DNA of 64,000 bases from Liquidambar formosana. Its lineage: Eukaryota; Streptophyta; Magnoliopsida; Saxifragales; Altingiaceae. Below the pieces are notes generated by a model. The model was given only the letters and a program-made list of their open reading frames with translations. It was not told where the DNA came from and searched no databases. Made by a program: the position numbers and the translations under genes. The first letter of the stretch is position 1. The number at the start of each line of letters is the position of its first letter. The stretch is taken from assembly GCA_039720395.1 (NCBI GenBank), contig CM077833.1, forward strand, positions 18,227,133 to 18,291,132, given 5' to 3'. Of the stretch, positions 1 to 12,964 are shown piece by piece.

Positions 1-3000
1 CTTTTACAGCAGGGTAGTACGGCCTCCCAAAGATTGCTCCCGAGAAAGGGGTACTTTTGTTTCCTTACATGTTAAGGCAAATGTGAATTTATTCATTGCA
101 GAGCTTCAAGCGTTCAACTATATTTAGGTTCAACCATAACAGTCCCCAGTGTTAGTGGTTGGGTTTGAGTTTAAAATTCAAACCCTATTGCCCATCTAAA
201 ACTGAAATCATTATGAGCATCTTCTAAAAAGTAGTAAAATTGGGGTAGTACATTATACTTGGCTACCTGAGGTATTATTTTATTACCTCATTTCAAAATG
301 GGTGTTATCATAGGATTAACAAATATTAATATTTTAATATTATTTTACACATTTTAAAATTTTAATGTTTGTTTATGGGTTTTTTTTGCTCATGATCATT
401 TGAGAATTTAGGAGGTGATCCGGAAGTTGATGCTCCCCGTATTGGGGTTTATATAAATGGTTGTTGGGAAACTTCATTATTTCAATGGGTATGAGCTCTC
501 GAAGAGAAAGATTCCATAAGTTAGAGAGCTCGCACCCTCTTTGTAAGAGGAGAAATTATTATGTAGGTGCTTTAATACATTATAAAAAAAATTAAAAAAA
601 AAAAAAACAAACCGAATTTAAAAAAAATATATTGATTTGGTTTCAATTTTCTCATATCAAATGGCAATAAATCATAAATAATTAGATACAGGAAGCAAAA
701 ATGATAATTCAAATTCAAAATAAAACAATTTTAATAATAACATTATATTAAACATTCTAATGAATAATATTATATATTATAGGAGAATATTATATATAAA
801 TTGGTTTTTTTTTTTGTTATATTTTTCTTATAATTTAAATTTTTTGACATGCATATCAAACCAAATCAAACCAAATGAAATTAATTTAAATTTTTTAAAT
901 TGGAACCAAAACCAAATGAATTACGGAGTAAAAGAAAACCTGATCAAATCAAGTCTGATTGTTTTTTGCTGAGTCAAATCCAGTCGGTTTCGTTTGCTTC
1001 GGTTCAAGGTTGAAACCAAAATCAGGGAGCACCCCAAACAGTCAGTGCTTCTCATTTTCGAAACAAATTAACCTTTAACGAAACCACAGAGAGATAATCA
1101 AGTATGCTTAAGGGCGATGACGAACCAAAAGCAGAAAGTTATGGGTGAAATGATAAGATTTCTGGTGTGAGATACGTTGGGATAATGGTCGTACCTCATC
1201 TATACACAGTACTGATTACCTCTCAGTTCCACAGCCGCTGAAATTACTTCAAACCAAAACAAGAATCGCAAATTCCCATTATCGAAAAAAAGAAAAAAAA
1301 AGAAAAGAAAAAAAATAAGCCCACTCTGAGTCCCATCCATTCTTGGATTGGACGCAGCGAGGGGGTGGTACTTGTAGTTGATATGGTAATAGTAGGACTG
1401 CGGGAGTTAAGTCTTAAAGTTTGCCATTAATGGGTGGCTTTTCAATTCGTACTGAGACTGAATAATTTTGGCCGCCTGTGAACCAGACAGGCTCCAGGGA
1501 GTAGGCTACTAGGGTGTGTATATAATCATTTACTTTCGATATCAGCCCCTACGGGGGAGGGGGAGGCACCGCCAAACTTGGCAGGTATCAGCTTGGCTTG
1601 ATTTTTTATCTGCCGCGCCAAAACTGGGTAACCATCATTTGGAGGTCGTCGAGAATCCAGATGCCTATTCTCTGCAACTTTGGTACCATAAGTACCCTTT
1701 TTTTTTTTTTTTTTATTATAGGTAAATGGTACAATAAACACGTTAAAAGGTGGAATTTGAGGAAGTGGATCTTTTAATCCAAATCGTGAAAACCTCATCC
1801 AAGGACTCATATGAACTGAGCAGGGTACTCCATATTCAAAATTTGGAGATTTGGATTCAGGGTTGGTGTGTTGGTAATTTGAGTCATTGAGCTCGGATTT
1901 TAAGGACTCAAAAAAACAAAAAAAAAAAAACACACGCTTATAAGGTCATTTTAGTCATTTTAATAGTTTATTATTATTATTATTATTTATTATATATATA
2001 TATAACTTAAACCACCAAAATCCATACCCAACGGCTTATATTATCCTAGCACAATTAAAGCCCAGCATTGAATCCAAACCCAAAATTTGGAGCCCTTCGG
2101 CCTTGGTCATCCAAGTAGAAATTCAGGGATTATAATATACATCATCCCTCCTAAGTATAGTCTCCTCTTGAAAAATAAATTTCTTTCTTTCTTCCTTTCT
2201 TTTCTTTTGATAGAAAGAAAAATAAATTTCTTTCCTCCTTTTTTATCTTTAGATGGACAGAGTAATATTCAAAACACAAATCCAAATGCTTGAATAAAAG
2301 AATGATCACCATTACAATCAAGAGTGAAAATTCAAAATAGAGACTTTTTATAAATTACTAATATTGATCTTATAACACCAGTTATGTTAATAACTCTTTC
2401 GAACTTTTTAAAATGATACCAATGAAGACAATGGATTTGTGTTTTACTACCATATAAAATACACTACAATGGTTTAATCTCTATTTGGATGGCCAAACTT
2501 TAGTGCACGCCATCATACAAACTTGCATCTAATGAAAAAAAAGATATAAGAAAAAAAATGTGGAAGTGTATACGAAAATGTAAAAATGCATAAACAACCT
2601 TATCAAAAACACGAAGGAAAAGAATTTCAACCTGTAGAGTAGGGGGGCTTATGAGCAAGATTGAGTTGCGAGGGTCAAGCATGTGGAGCACCATGATTGA
2701 AAATCTTCATGTTAGAACAACTCCTTTTTCATTAGTCAACCCAAATTTAAACCATGTCCATTTTTCAACCAAAAAAAAAGAAAAAAGAAAAAAAAAGGTA
2801 GGGGAGGGGGGGGGAAGGCAAAGAGAACCTACTTTATACTAATCAGTCAACTTAAAAGAAAAGGAATAAATAAATATATTATCGTTTTAATATTAACAGC
2901 ACTCGAAAAATAACACTTAAAAATTGAAATGCATGACAAAACAAGTAATTTTCCACTAGTAACTTTGTTTACCATGGACTACTACTAAACAGATTTCCCG

Positions 3001-3200
3001 TTACGTTCTTACAGAAATATAATAGATGTAGCTTAATTTGTTGCCAATGTCTAATACCTCCACAAATTGCCTCCACTACATAAATTGCCAACATTTAAAC
3101 AAAAAACGAGGCCTAAATCTTTTGCTTACCTGTAGCAACTTTTTCTACAAAATCATGATACTACAACATGGATGGATCCATCGATTACGTATACAAAAAG
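1..3200. other. intergenic AT-rich DNA, no gene recognised
   Basis: Poly-A and poly-T tracts and short open frames that have no family resemblance. The two overlapping open frames near 1516-1933 cross a poly-T run and look like chance. The right edge probably runs into the 3' untranslated region of the minus-strand VPS45 gene, but I cannot place the polyadenylation site. Confidence 0.5.
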
Positions 3201-3605
3201 AACATGGATTTTCAGCAACTAAATGACAGTTCTTTCTTTTGCTGGTCAGCTAGACAAACATAATCCATTCAAGCACGGAATGATTTCTAACTTGGTTAGC
3301 AAAAAGCTAAGTGTGGAGCTTTGAGTCGATTGAAAGGCGTCTAAGGTCCCTCAAGATGGATTTAATGAGTTTTTGACCTTTTCTCCTCGTAACACCATTC
3401 CCTCCATTCTTGTGTAAGTTTGTAAGTATTTACTCAACATTATGCCTGCATGAATGGGCTGATTCTGATAGTCCCTCGTCAAGCTGCAGATGCAGTTCTG
3501 GAAACAATTATACTACCTCCAGTGAACAAATCAAAGCCTTGTACAAAAGCTGCAGACACTTATTTACACAGATTTCGACATGCCAGGTATGGTGGGATTT
3601 AAACT

Positions 3606-4605
3606 TTAAACCATGTTGGTGCTCGAACGAGCTATCCTTTGGGCTTCTTCCAGGTCCTTCAAAAACCTGCAGTTTCAACCAAAATAAAAATTTAGGCAGA
3701 GGATGGTTCACATTAGCCAAGCTGCTTTAATTCGCTACACTACTGCTACATATGCTTCCAAAGATGTCCTAGCACAAAGAAAGCTGAGGAAAGAATTTGA
3801 AAATCATTGTGATGTGAGAAGTCTTCAATGTAATTTTGATACGGTCATGTGGTACCCCGAGCCAATGGGAGTGAAGCAAAGTGGGAATGTTGGGTCAAAA
3901 AGTGGTCTAACATTCCCACTTTGTCCCACTCTCATTGGCTCGTGACATTAAGCTAGCTGTATCACAGTTACATATAAGTTTTTCTCACGAGAAGTAACCA
4001 AAAAGATTAATAAATTGAGACAAGAAAATAGAACAGTTAACAAACTTTAAGAGCATGATTATCTGGAAAATATATAACAAATCTAAGAAGCATCACTGCT
4101 TAAATGTGACTTAGGGGGAATGGGTTAAGGGCCAACCAAATCCAACCCAAAGAACACATTTTTGCCAATGCCAAGGTTAACCAACCCAATAAAGCCCCCA
4201 CCAAGAATTGATTTCTCAATATACTTGGACCAAATGCAAGAAAAATCGAGCTGTATCAAGTTAGGTTCAACTGATGTATACAGAACAGGTAGCATAGCAA
4301 TAGTGAACTCTTATTCAGCCTGTCCAGACCCAAGTATCTGTATGCAAATCATAATGATAACTGGCAACACACCTCTTAGAATTGAGAACCACAGAACCAC
4401 CAAGTATAAAACGAATCCCAGAATTGGTCGGCATTTTGTAGAGCAACCGAACGTGCCTCCTCATACGTCGTCCCACCAACAATGAAAATCACCACCTCCT
4501 GTGGCCTGCTTAGAGATGAAGCATGTGTCATTTGAACAATGCAACCAAATCCTTGTATAATCTTTTGTTTTGCATGTCTCTATCTATCTATCTATCTATA
4601 TATAT

Positions 4606-4645
<40 letters not shown>

Positions 4646-7600
4646 CTTTTTTTAAGGAATCATTGTGAAGCTTATCTTTAAAAGGTTAAAATTCAATAAA
4701 GATCATCAGCAAAATGACACATTATAAGGGTTTTGCGGACGATGTTTCCCAGGTTTTGATTTTAATATTAATTCCTACAAAATCAAAAGCTGCTTTCATT
4801 TCTGAAATCCACTTTTAATTTTCCATCTTCATACTCAAAACATGTGACAAATGTGCCAGCACATGCTTGTTGGAGTGGCAAGCTTTGGCATGCATCTGCA
4901 AAAGGCACCTCTTGCGGGTGACCTGTGTGGAACTCGTTCCCCATCTTATATCTCCGGTTAGCTTAAATCCTACAATATAATGGCTTTGCTTTTAGGTCCT
5001 TTACTGTAGAATATGAACCAGACAAACGAAGGGGGGATGACAGAAGGCCACAAGAGGAAAGTTGAGGTAACTAAAGAGAACAAGCGTGAGAGAGAGTTGG
5101 TCGCAGGTGTTTAATCAATTTGGCTAATGTTATAGCAAGAAATCTGCACACTATTGCACAGTCTGCGAGTACAGAGCCATCATGAACTGCTGGCGCTGCA
5201 GATGATAGGTTTCAGCTGTCTTTACGGATAGCGGCAAATCTTCCACCCTTTCTAGATAGGCTAAGGGGGGTCAACGCTGCCTTCAAGGAGTTGAGAGTGC
5301 ACACTGCACAGCCACTTCAACAAGCCTCTGTTCCATCCACTAAACCATGATCCACAAACCACCTCATGACTAAATGGCCATACTAAAGGAATATGCTGCT
5401 GACAAGCACTAAGCTTGCAAAAGCGCCGATGAGCCCTGCTCATGGCACCATGTACGATGAAAGCATCAAAGTGCAGTAATTTGCATATGTAAGTAGTCAA
5501 ACTCTTAAAGACGTGATAGCTCAATGAAAGATCTTCCAACCTAGGTGGGTGACTAGCCTCATTCATGCTGTCAGCATTTGATGCAGAGTCTGCTGCCATG
5601 TGGCTTGCTTAGAATGTCTATCCAGTCTTTCATAGCCTCTTTCATCTATTCTTAGATTTCAGTGAAGTTACCATTATTTTTCTAACTAATATCCCCAATT
5701 TTTTTTATGCCATTGTAATAATGAGGTGAGTTATTCTGATTCCTAGTCTTAATTAAAAATTAGATGTGAAATAGTATTTTAATTTACTACTGATATAAAT
5801 CACTATTAGTTGAACAATATTTGCATTCTTTAGCATCATTCATCAAGTTCAAGACTACTAGCAGCAGAAGACAAACAGCAGCAAATTTGGCTATCACACA
5901 TGCCAGCACTTGGAACATCAACGTGACTTGTGCCTATTTCCGCCAGAGGGGGCAGGGGGGGAATGCAACAATCTCAAAACTGCAACTAAGAAATTAACTG
6001 CCAGCATTTCAGGAAGTATAAAAAATCAAAGAAACGAACCTGCCCTGCTGAAAATGATTTCCAACAAATGGGTAGTCTACATCTCTCAACCGTCCCTTGC
6101 TGATGCTTTCCATAGTTTGGAACAGAAGTGGCTGGTGTTGGGTGTACACATTCTCAACCCCCTGCAATAGAAATGGAAAACTGGTCTTTAAGCATCCAAA
6201 AGCAGTATTTCCAAGCCAAAAGTATAATTTTTTCCTGACAAACCTTCAGCCCACGAGCCATGTTACGAGCAATATTCAAGAGATCTCGATTTCCAAACAG
6301 ATCCCCAGTTCGCTTATCAATACCCGCTTGCTTCAAGAGGAATTGGACAAGCTGTCATGACATAATGGACAATGTGAAAACCAGTTAGGATCCTCGTATA
6401 TCCAAGAGCAATCACAAAATTATTTGCTGTTTTTAATATAATTTTAATATATATATATATATATATATAGCTTTGATCATGTGCCAGCTATCCCAGATAT
6501 CCCGCACGATCACAGCTGTCCATGAGCGACACAGTGCGGGTGCGTGAATGCGTGTGTGTCATTCACGGACGGCCATGATCGAATGGGATAGTCCGGGATA
6601 TCCCGCACATGTGCGTTGCACGTGAATAATATATGAAAATTCATAAAAACATAGAAACAAACACATGGATACTACGAAAATGCATATAGTGCTATATCGG
6701 TTTATTAATAAAAAATTAAAATAAACCATAACATAAGCAATTGAAGTTTTTGGTGACAATAATAAAATATACCCTTCAGTTTAGTTCATCAATCAAAACA
6801 GATTGCTACAACAAAAGCATACACCTCAAATACCAGAGTAAAAAATTAAAATAAACCATAACACAAGCAATTGAAGTTTTTGGTGACAATAATAAAATTT
6901 ACCATTCAGTTTAGTTCATCAATCAAAACAGATTGCTACAACAAAAGCATACACCTCAAACACTAGAGTTATGTACACGTAGCCATAATGATATTATCCA
7001 CATGATCATGGATTAGATGTTGCTTACCAATAAATAGTAGGCCAAAGAAGTGATTTTGTTTCAACAAAAAGAATGGCTGCTGTGTTGGACTGCGAACTTT
7101 TAGATAAAAGGATGTAATCCTTTTTGAAACATTGACAAGGTGATGATCACGATGAAGAATAGGAAGTAAAATAGTCTTACCTTGATGCAACAGTAAGTAG
7201 ACTAATCCCAATGAACTTCACATACCAAATACTTAGGATAAGTTCTTAAATTTAGGGGATAAGTTTTTAACGTTTTGGTATTAGAGAGAGAAAATTTAGG
7301 TGTTTTTATTTTCTAGGAAATCATCCTTTTACATAAATAATAAATAAATAAAGTAAATTAATTCTAATAAAAAATTCATTCCTTTTTTTTTTCATCCTTT
7401 TTTGCTGAAAATAAAATTTCTTAATTATTTAAATATAGGGGGCAAATAAGTATTTAAAATTTAAAATAAGGGTATAATGGTCAATCAAAAGTTTTTCTAA
7501 GATATAGACTTTTATAGGTAGTATAGATATATATTCAAGTCAGATGGAGAAACTTAAATCATAAAAATAAGTTAGCAAGCAAAACTATAACAGCCATATT

Positions 7601-10600
7601 CAAATGGCCAAAATAGATAATTAAAAATAAAAATAAAGTAACAAGATGACTCAGAATTTTTTTTTTTTTTTTTTTTTGATGAAGTAAGAAGATGACTCAG
7701 AAATGAGGAAGCTTCACTTGTTTTGACATAATCAAAATGATAGTTTTGAAGATATTGAAGGAGAAAACTAACAGGGTCAACGTGCTCAGAAGCAGGCTCA
7801 CCATCATTATTAATGAGTGCAAAATTCTAAATGTAAATGGCCCCTTAAACACACAAATGTGTGCATACCAGGAAAATAAAATGACAACAGCACAAGCACA
7901 AGCAAGTGGGGCAGAGTAAAGGATTTAAATTCGGCAATGCTAGTTTGGCTATGTTACCCCAGACTTGTACTTGGCAGATCGAGAAGCCAGTTTGTTGAAA
8001 AGCTGCATCAGTTGAACGGGACTCTCCTTCTCATAGCGCAACGCATACAACATCACTAGGCGAAGACGGTCAATATCAGAGATACTTTCATTATTTAAAA
8101 GATTCATCACAGCCTGCGTGTAAGTACATAAAAGAAAAGGAGGTCATGGAATTGCCTTTAAGTTTTTAGTCACCCACTATCTCAAAATGAATAAAGATCA
8201 ATACTTATAAACAGTATTAGCTTTAACAAAATAAGTAGCAATTAATTTTGACACTAAAAACTTGAAGGACATATTATACTGAAACACTGAATTAAATGAT
8301 ACAATGAAAGTTCTAAAGACCACAATGTTGTTAATGTGCAATGCAGATTAAAGAATCCAATCAGAAATCATAATTTTTCCGTTACTTACAAAGGAATTAT
8401 ATTGGATTTCATTTTCTATTTGGAAGACATTCTCTTGAGGTCTGTGATATACAAAAGAAGGTCTTCATGCTCTAAGTAGTGATTTGTTGAGTTGTTGACA
8501 TGTGTTTTTTATGGATTTAAATTAGTAAAACATCAGCATCCGGCAGGGGTCTCTCTCTCTCTCTGACTATCATTCATCCAATCTAAAAAGACTAAAACTC
8601 ACAGATCACCATAATTTAAAATTTGATTCTTATATAATTTCCCTTACACTTCAGGAAATATCACCATAATCCCTTAATTATCTCTTACTCTTGGATGTTC
8701 TAATTTTTTGGAGGGTTCGTTCTTAGATAAGAAACAAAACCTATCAAGCGAAATTACAAGGAGAGCTCAAAAAGCAAAGCTAAACAGAAAGGAAAACAAA
8801 TTTGGCATAAGGCTCCCTATACCCTCGCAGTCACTTCCTTTTGCTAAGATATCTGCTGCTGAGTATGGAGATTGTAGATCCATAAAATGGCAATCCTCCA
8901 ACTCCTAAAAATATCAATAATCTTTCAATTCAAGTATAAATAATACAAGAGCCTGTGTACCATGTCATTGAACATCATAATAATCACTTTCGATCATACT
9001 AGGAACCAAGGCCCCATATATAATAGCCAAAAATCAAAACCCACTTAAATGATAAAATCTATGCAAAGCAAGAATTCGCTTCTCCCGATCGTCTGTAGGA
9101 GATGAATAAAAAAGGACCAAAGTGACTTACAAACAAACCCCAATGCCCATCTCCTAGAGATAAGACAAGTTGGATTCCATTGTATAATGATGCTAAAAAT
9201 GTTAGACAAGCACGTATAACTCAACTTCCCATCACACAGAAATATCATTAAGAAATAAACCAAAGAACTAAGGGGAGACAGAGCCATAACTTTGTCTACA
9301 AGGGTTCTTCCCTATGTTACATGGATTCATATGAGTGTCAAATGTGTGTCTAGGTATCAAATTTGTCTAACCTTCAAAATAACAATACTGGATAAAAAAT
9401 AACCTATTTTAATAGGGGAAAATATCTAAAATATCCCTCATAAAAAGAATTATATCCAAAAAGCTCATAAAATAATTTCCCTATCGGAAAAACCCAAATA
9501 GGGTTAAACTATATAAAAAAAACCCAATAACTTAATTTCCATCCAACTCCATTTGAGTAATGAAAATTTTTGACTAAAATACCCTTATTACATTTTTTAT
9601 TAAAATATAAAAATAATTATCCAAAATTTGTATTACCATCTTGTTTATCTAATAAATGGATTATTTGTCATTTATCACAAAAAGGAAAAAACAAAAAGAC
9701 AAGAAAATGAATAAACAAACAATTATCAAAAGGGTATGTAGGTCCAAAAGCTGTATAATTTAAACGGAGCTTAATGGAAGTTAGGGTATTGGGTTTTTTT
9801 GATATACTTTAACCCTGTTTGGGTTTTTCCGATAGGAAAATTATTTTATGGGATTTTTGGATATAATTCTTTTTATGAGGGATATTTTGGATATTTACCC
9901 TTTTAATTGTTCCTAGATTACTTTTCACATTTAGTATCCTAATAAAGCAATTACAACTATACAAACAATCTTATGAAGTTACAAATTGAGACAGTGCAGA
10001 ATTGTAAACCCCATGTGTCGTAAGGTCCCCTGGAGGAGACTGAGGGCAGGTATTGCCCTTGCCCTAACTATGTTTGGCAATATACCTCCACCTGATCCCT
10101 TCTGTAATTTACATCCAACAATTCCAGATTCATCCTCTTCCACTAGAACAGTTTAAGAATTGCTCATTATGCATCTACCATGATTGTGTGTACATATATA
10201 AATATATATATATAGAACCATTTGATTATTAGAACCAAATGAATATTTTACAAACAACTTTATTGGTTTTTTTTTTTTTTGGATAAATAATTCTGATGGA
10301 TTATTAATCATTTCAAATCATCCTATTTATTCATAATTTTATCAAATTATTAGCGACAATAAAAATCAAACTTATAAGATTGATCAGTACATATGAAGTC
10401 AACATAAGTGAAATAGACATGAAAAATCAATCAAATAAACTATAACAGTACCTCAAATGCTGCCACTTGCCCACCATTGCAAGCCAACTCTTGCTCTGTT
10501 TCTGAAACTAACATGAGCTTTCTCTCTTCGACTATCTTGCTCATTTCTGTGACCATTGTCACATGCTTTGAAACATTGCCCTGCATTTTTTTGTACTCGG

Positions 10601-12919
10601 GGTAATTGTCAACAAATTTGGCCATGTCTTCTGCAGAATACAAGCATTTAATAATTTAGGATTGAGCTGAATCATTCTATCTTTGGCCACTGTTAATAGT
10701 GTAACATACAATACATATCTCATGCACCAAAGTTTTCCCAAATTTTCCTCATACAAACCTATTGTCTGGATGTTCTGGTTGCTTTTTGCAATTTGCTGAA
10801 ATTCATCCACCATTCTCTTTATATTCATCCCAATATCTCCAAAATTCTCATACATGTTAGTTTTAAAAAAGGCATCTTGTTCTGATGACAGAACAACTTC
10901 CTGTAAACATCGAGTGTACAAAGATAATTCGTTATCAGTGAGTGCATAGTACTGAAGTAAGAACATGCAGTAATGCAGTATAGAGGAAATACAACAAAAC
11001 CTGTTGATCCTTTGAAAATTTGCCAATGTTTCCCAAATTCACTTTGTTGTCTTCAATACCTATCAACTCGTGAACCATTGCCTACAGTAAAGTAATGAGC
11101 TGCATTTATATTAATCGTTGACAATCTATGTAACTTTATGACAATTTAATAGGTCTCCCACTACACAGGAACAACATGAATGGCAAGATTACCATAACAA
11201 CCTACAAGTACCTGATATGTCCACTGGTTCAGCAATGGAGTGACAGGATCATCCCTCCTATCAACTACTAGCAACAAAGGAGAAACTTCCATTCGTCTGA
11301 AATCAAAGAGTCCACTTTCTTGCTGATACATCAGCTTCTGTTATATTGGATTTAAAATATAAAGTCAGTTTCTAAGGACAGTAAATCAATGGCAATATTA
11401 AGCAGCCCATATGCATGTGTAATCATGTAACATGTCGCAATTTGTGATTTTGCTCACCGCTGTTTCCTGTGCAATACTTTTTGCAATATCAGAAGTCCTT
11501 TGATATCGAATAACAGGTCGCCGCTTTAATGCTAAGAAAATTGCTGCAATACCATCAACAACTCGATCACAGAAGTGCTGCAAATTTGAAGGATCAACAA
11601 CTGCTGGAAGCATATAAAGGTGGTTCGATGGCATATTCAAAGTGAAATGGTAAGGATCGATTGCAACAAAGTCTGCATAGAACTCCTGCAATATCAAGAC
11701 AATAATCATGTCTAATGCTAACATAGACCAAAGATAAAAAGTGTCACTAATACAAGCTAAATTAGGATAATAAGCTATAGTATCTGAGTGTCCTCTGTGG
11801 GAAACTTGCTCCCTTGCATAAAATCTGGCAGAAGGTGCATCTAGTTACATACTGGAGCAGAGAATTTGATGGTGAATGTAAAACCCACATAAGCCATGCA
11901 AATTGACATTTTAATCTATTAATACAAATGAAAAAAAAAAAAAAATCATACAACAATGAATTTCACTTCATATTACAAACTTATCATAGATATCTAAAAT
12001 GACAATTAATCCTAATATATAAAACATGCATAAAATCCTAAACTAGTTCTCAACAAGTTGATTCATAAGATAAAAACCGATACAAAGAAGATAGGAAAGA
12101 AAATGGAAAGGCACATACTTTAAGTAAATGCATGTGTACCTGAACTTGCTGGACAACTTCATGTTCATCCGAATCAGCTAAAATATGAATCTGGGTATCC
12201 TTCAAAATGTTGGAAAAAACTGCACATTCCAGTATGAAATTGAATAGGGGCTTTGAGTCAATAGTTCATGATAAATTCTAATGAAAATCAGAAATATATG
12301 AATAGCCTTCAAATAATAGAATTGCATTATAACTTCTCATATATTCCCATAAAATAAGAAAAACTTACAAAAGTGATATTCTCCAAATCTAGGACTAGCC
12401 AGTTGACGCCGCATATGCTGAATATTCTCTGATGTTGGGCGAAGGAAGCAAACAGCTTTGAGATGTGACATAGATTCCTTTGACTTGGAAATGGAATCTA
12501 CCAATTCTACCAAAAAAACTTCCTTCTGAAGGAGGTCCGACTGAGAATACACAACGCTCACAATACTAACCTACGTCTCAAGTAAACAAAACAAGACATC
12601 CATTGTTAAAACCGCATTTCACTGAGGTTGAACTCTAATGAAATCAAATTTGAAAACATTGTCTCAGTTAACATTTTGAAAGTACTTATATTTCTTTTGA
12701 AAGCATGATTTGCATTTTTCCTTTTTCCAAATTGTAACCAAACATTACCAAAGTGTAACAATCGAAAACAAGTTTCAGCAAAATCTAGTGTTTGTAAATC
12801 TATGAGTTTTTAAAGGACTATGAGAGTTGATTTTGATATTCTGAAATTCTCTAAAGGCTTTGTTTGGTTGCTGAGAAAATGCAGGAAGCAAAAAGGAAAA
12901 GACTTCATTATCATTGATC

Positions 12920-12964
<45 letters not shown>

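Noticed and set aside
1516..1933. Overlapping open frames on both strands near the left edge
   Set aside because: They depend on homopolymer runs and show no family resemblance; GC-rich text alone is not enough to call a gene.
3410..3730. Plus-strand open frame over the last VPS45 exon
   Set aside because: It is the antisense shadow of the VPS45 C-terminal exon and 3' region.
5261..5599. 112-codon minus-strand open frame in VPS45 intron 11
   Set aside because: No recognised domain, no exon partners in phase with VPS45, and the flanking exons already join correctly without it.
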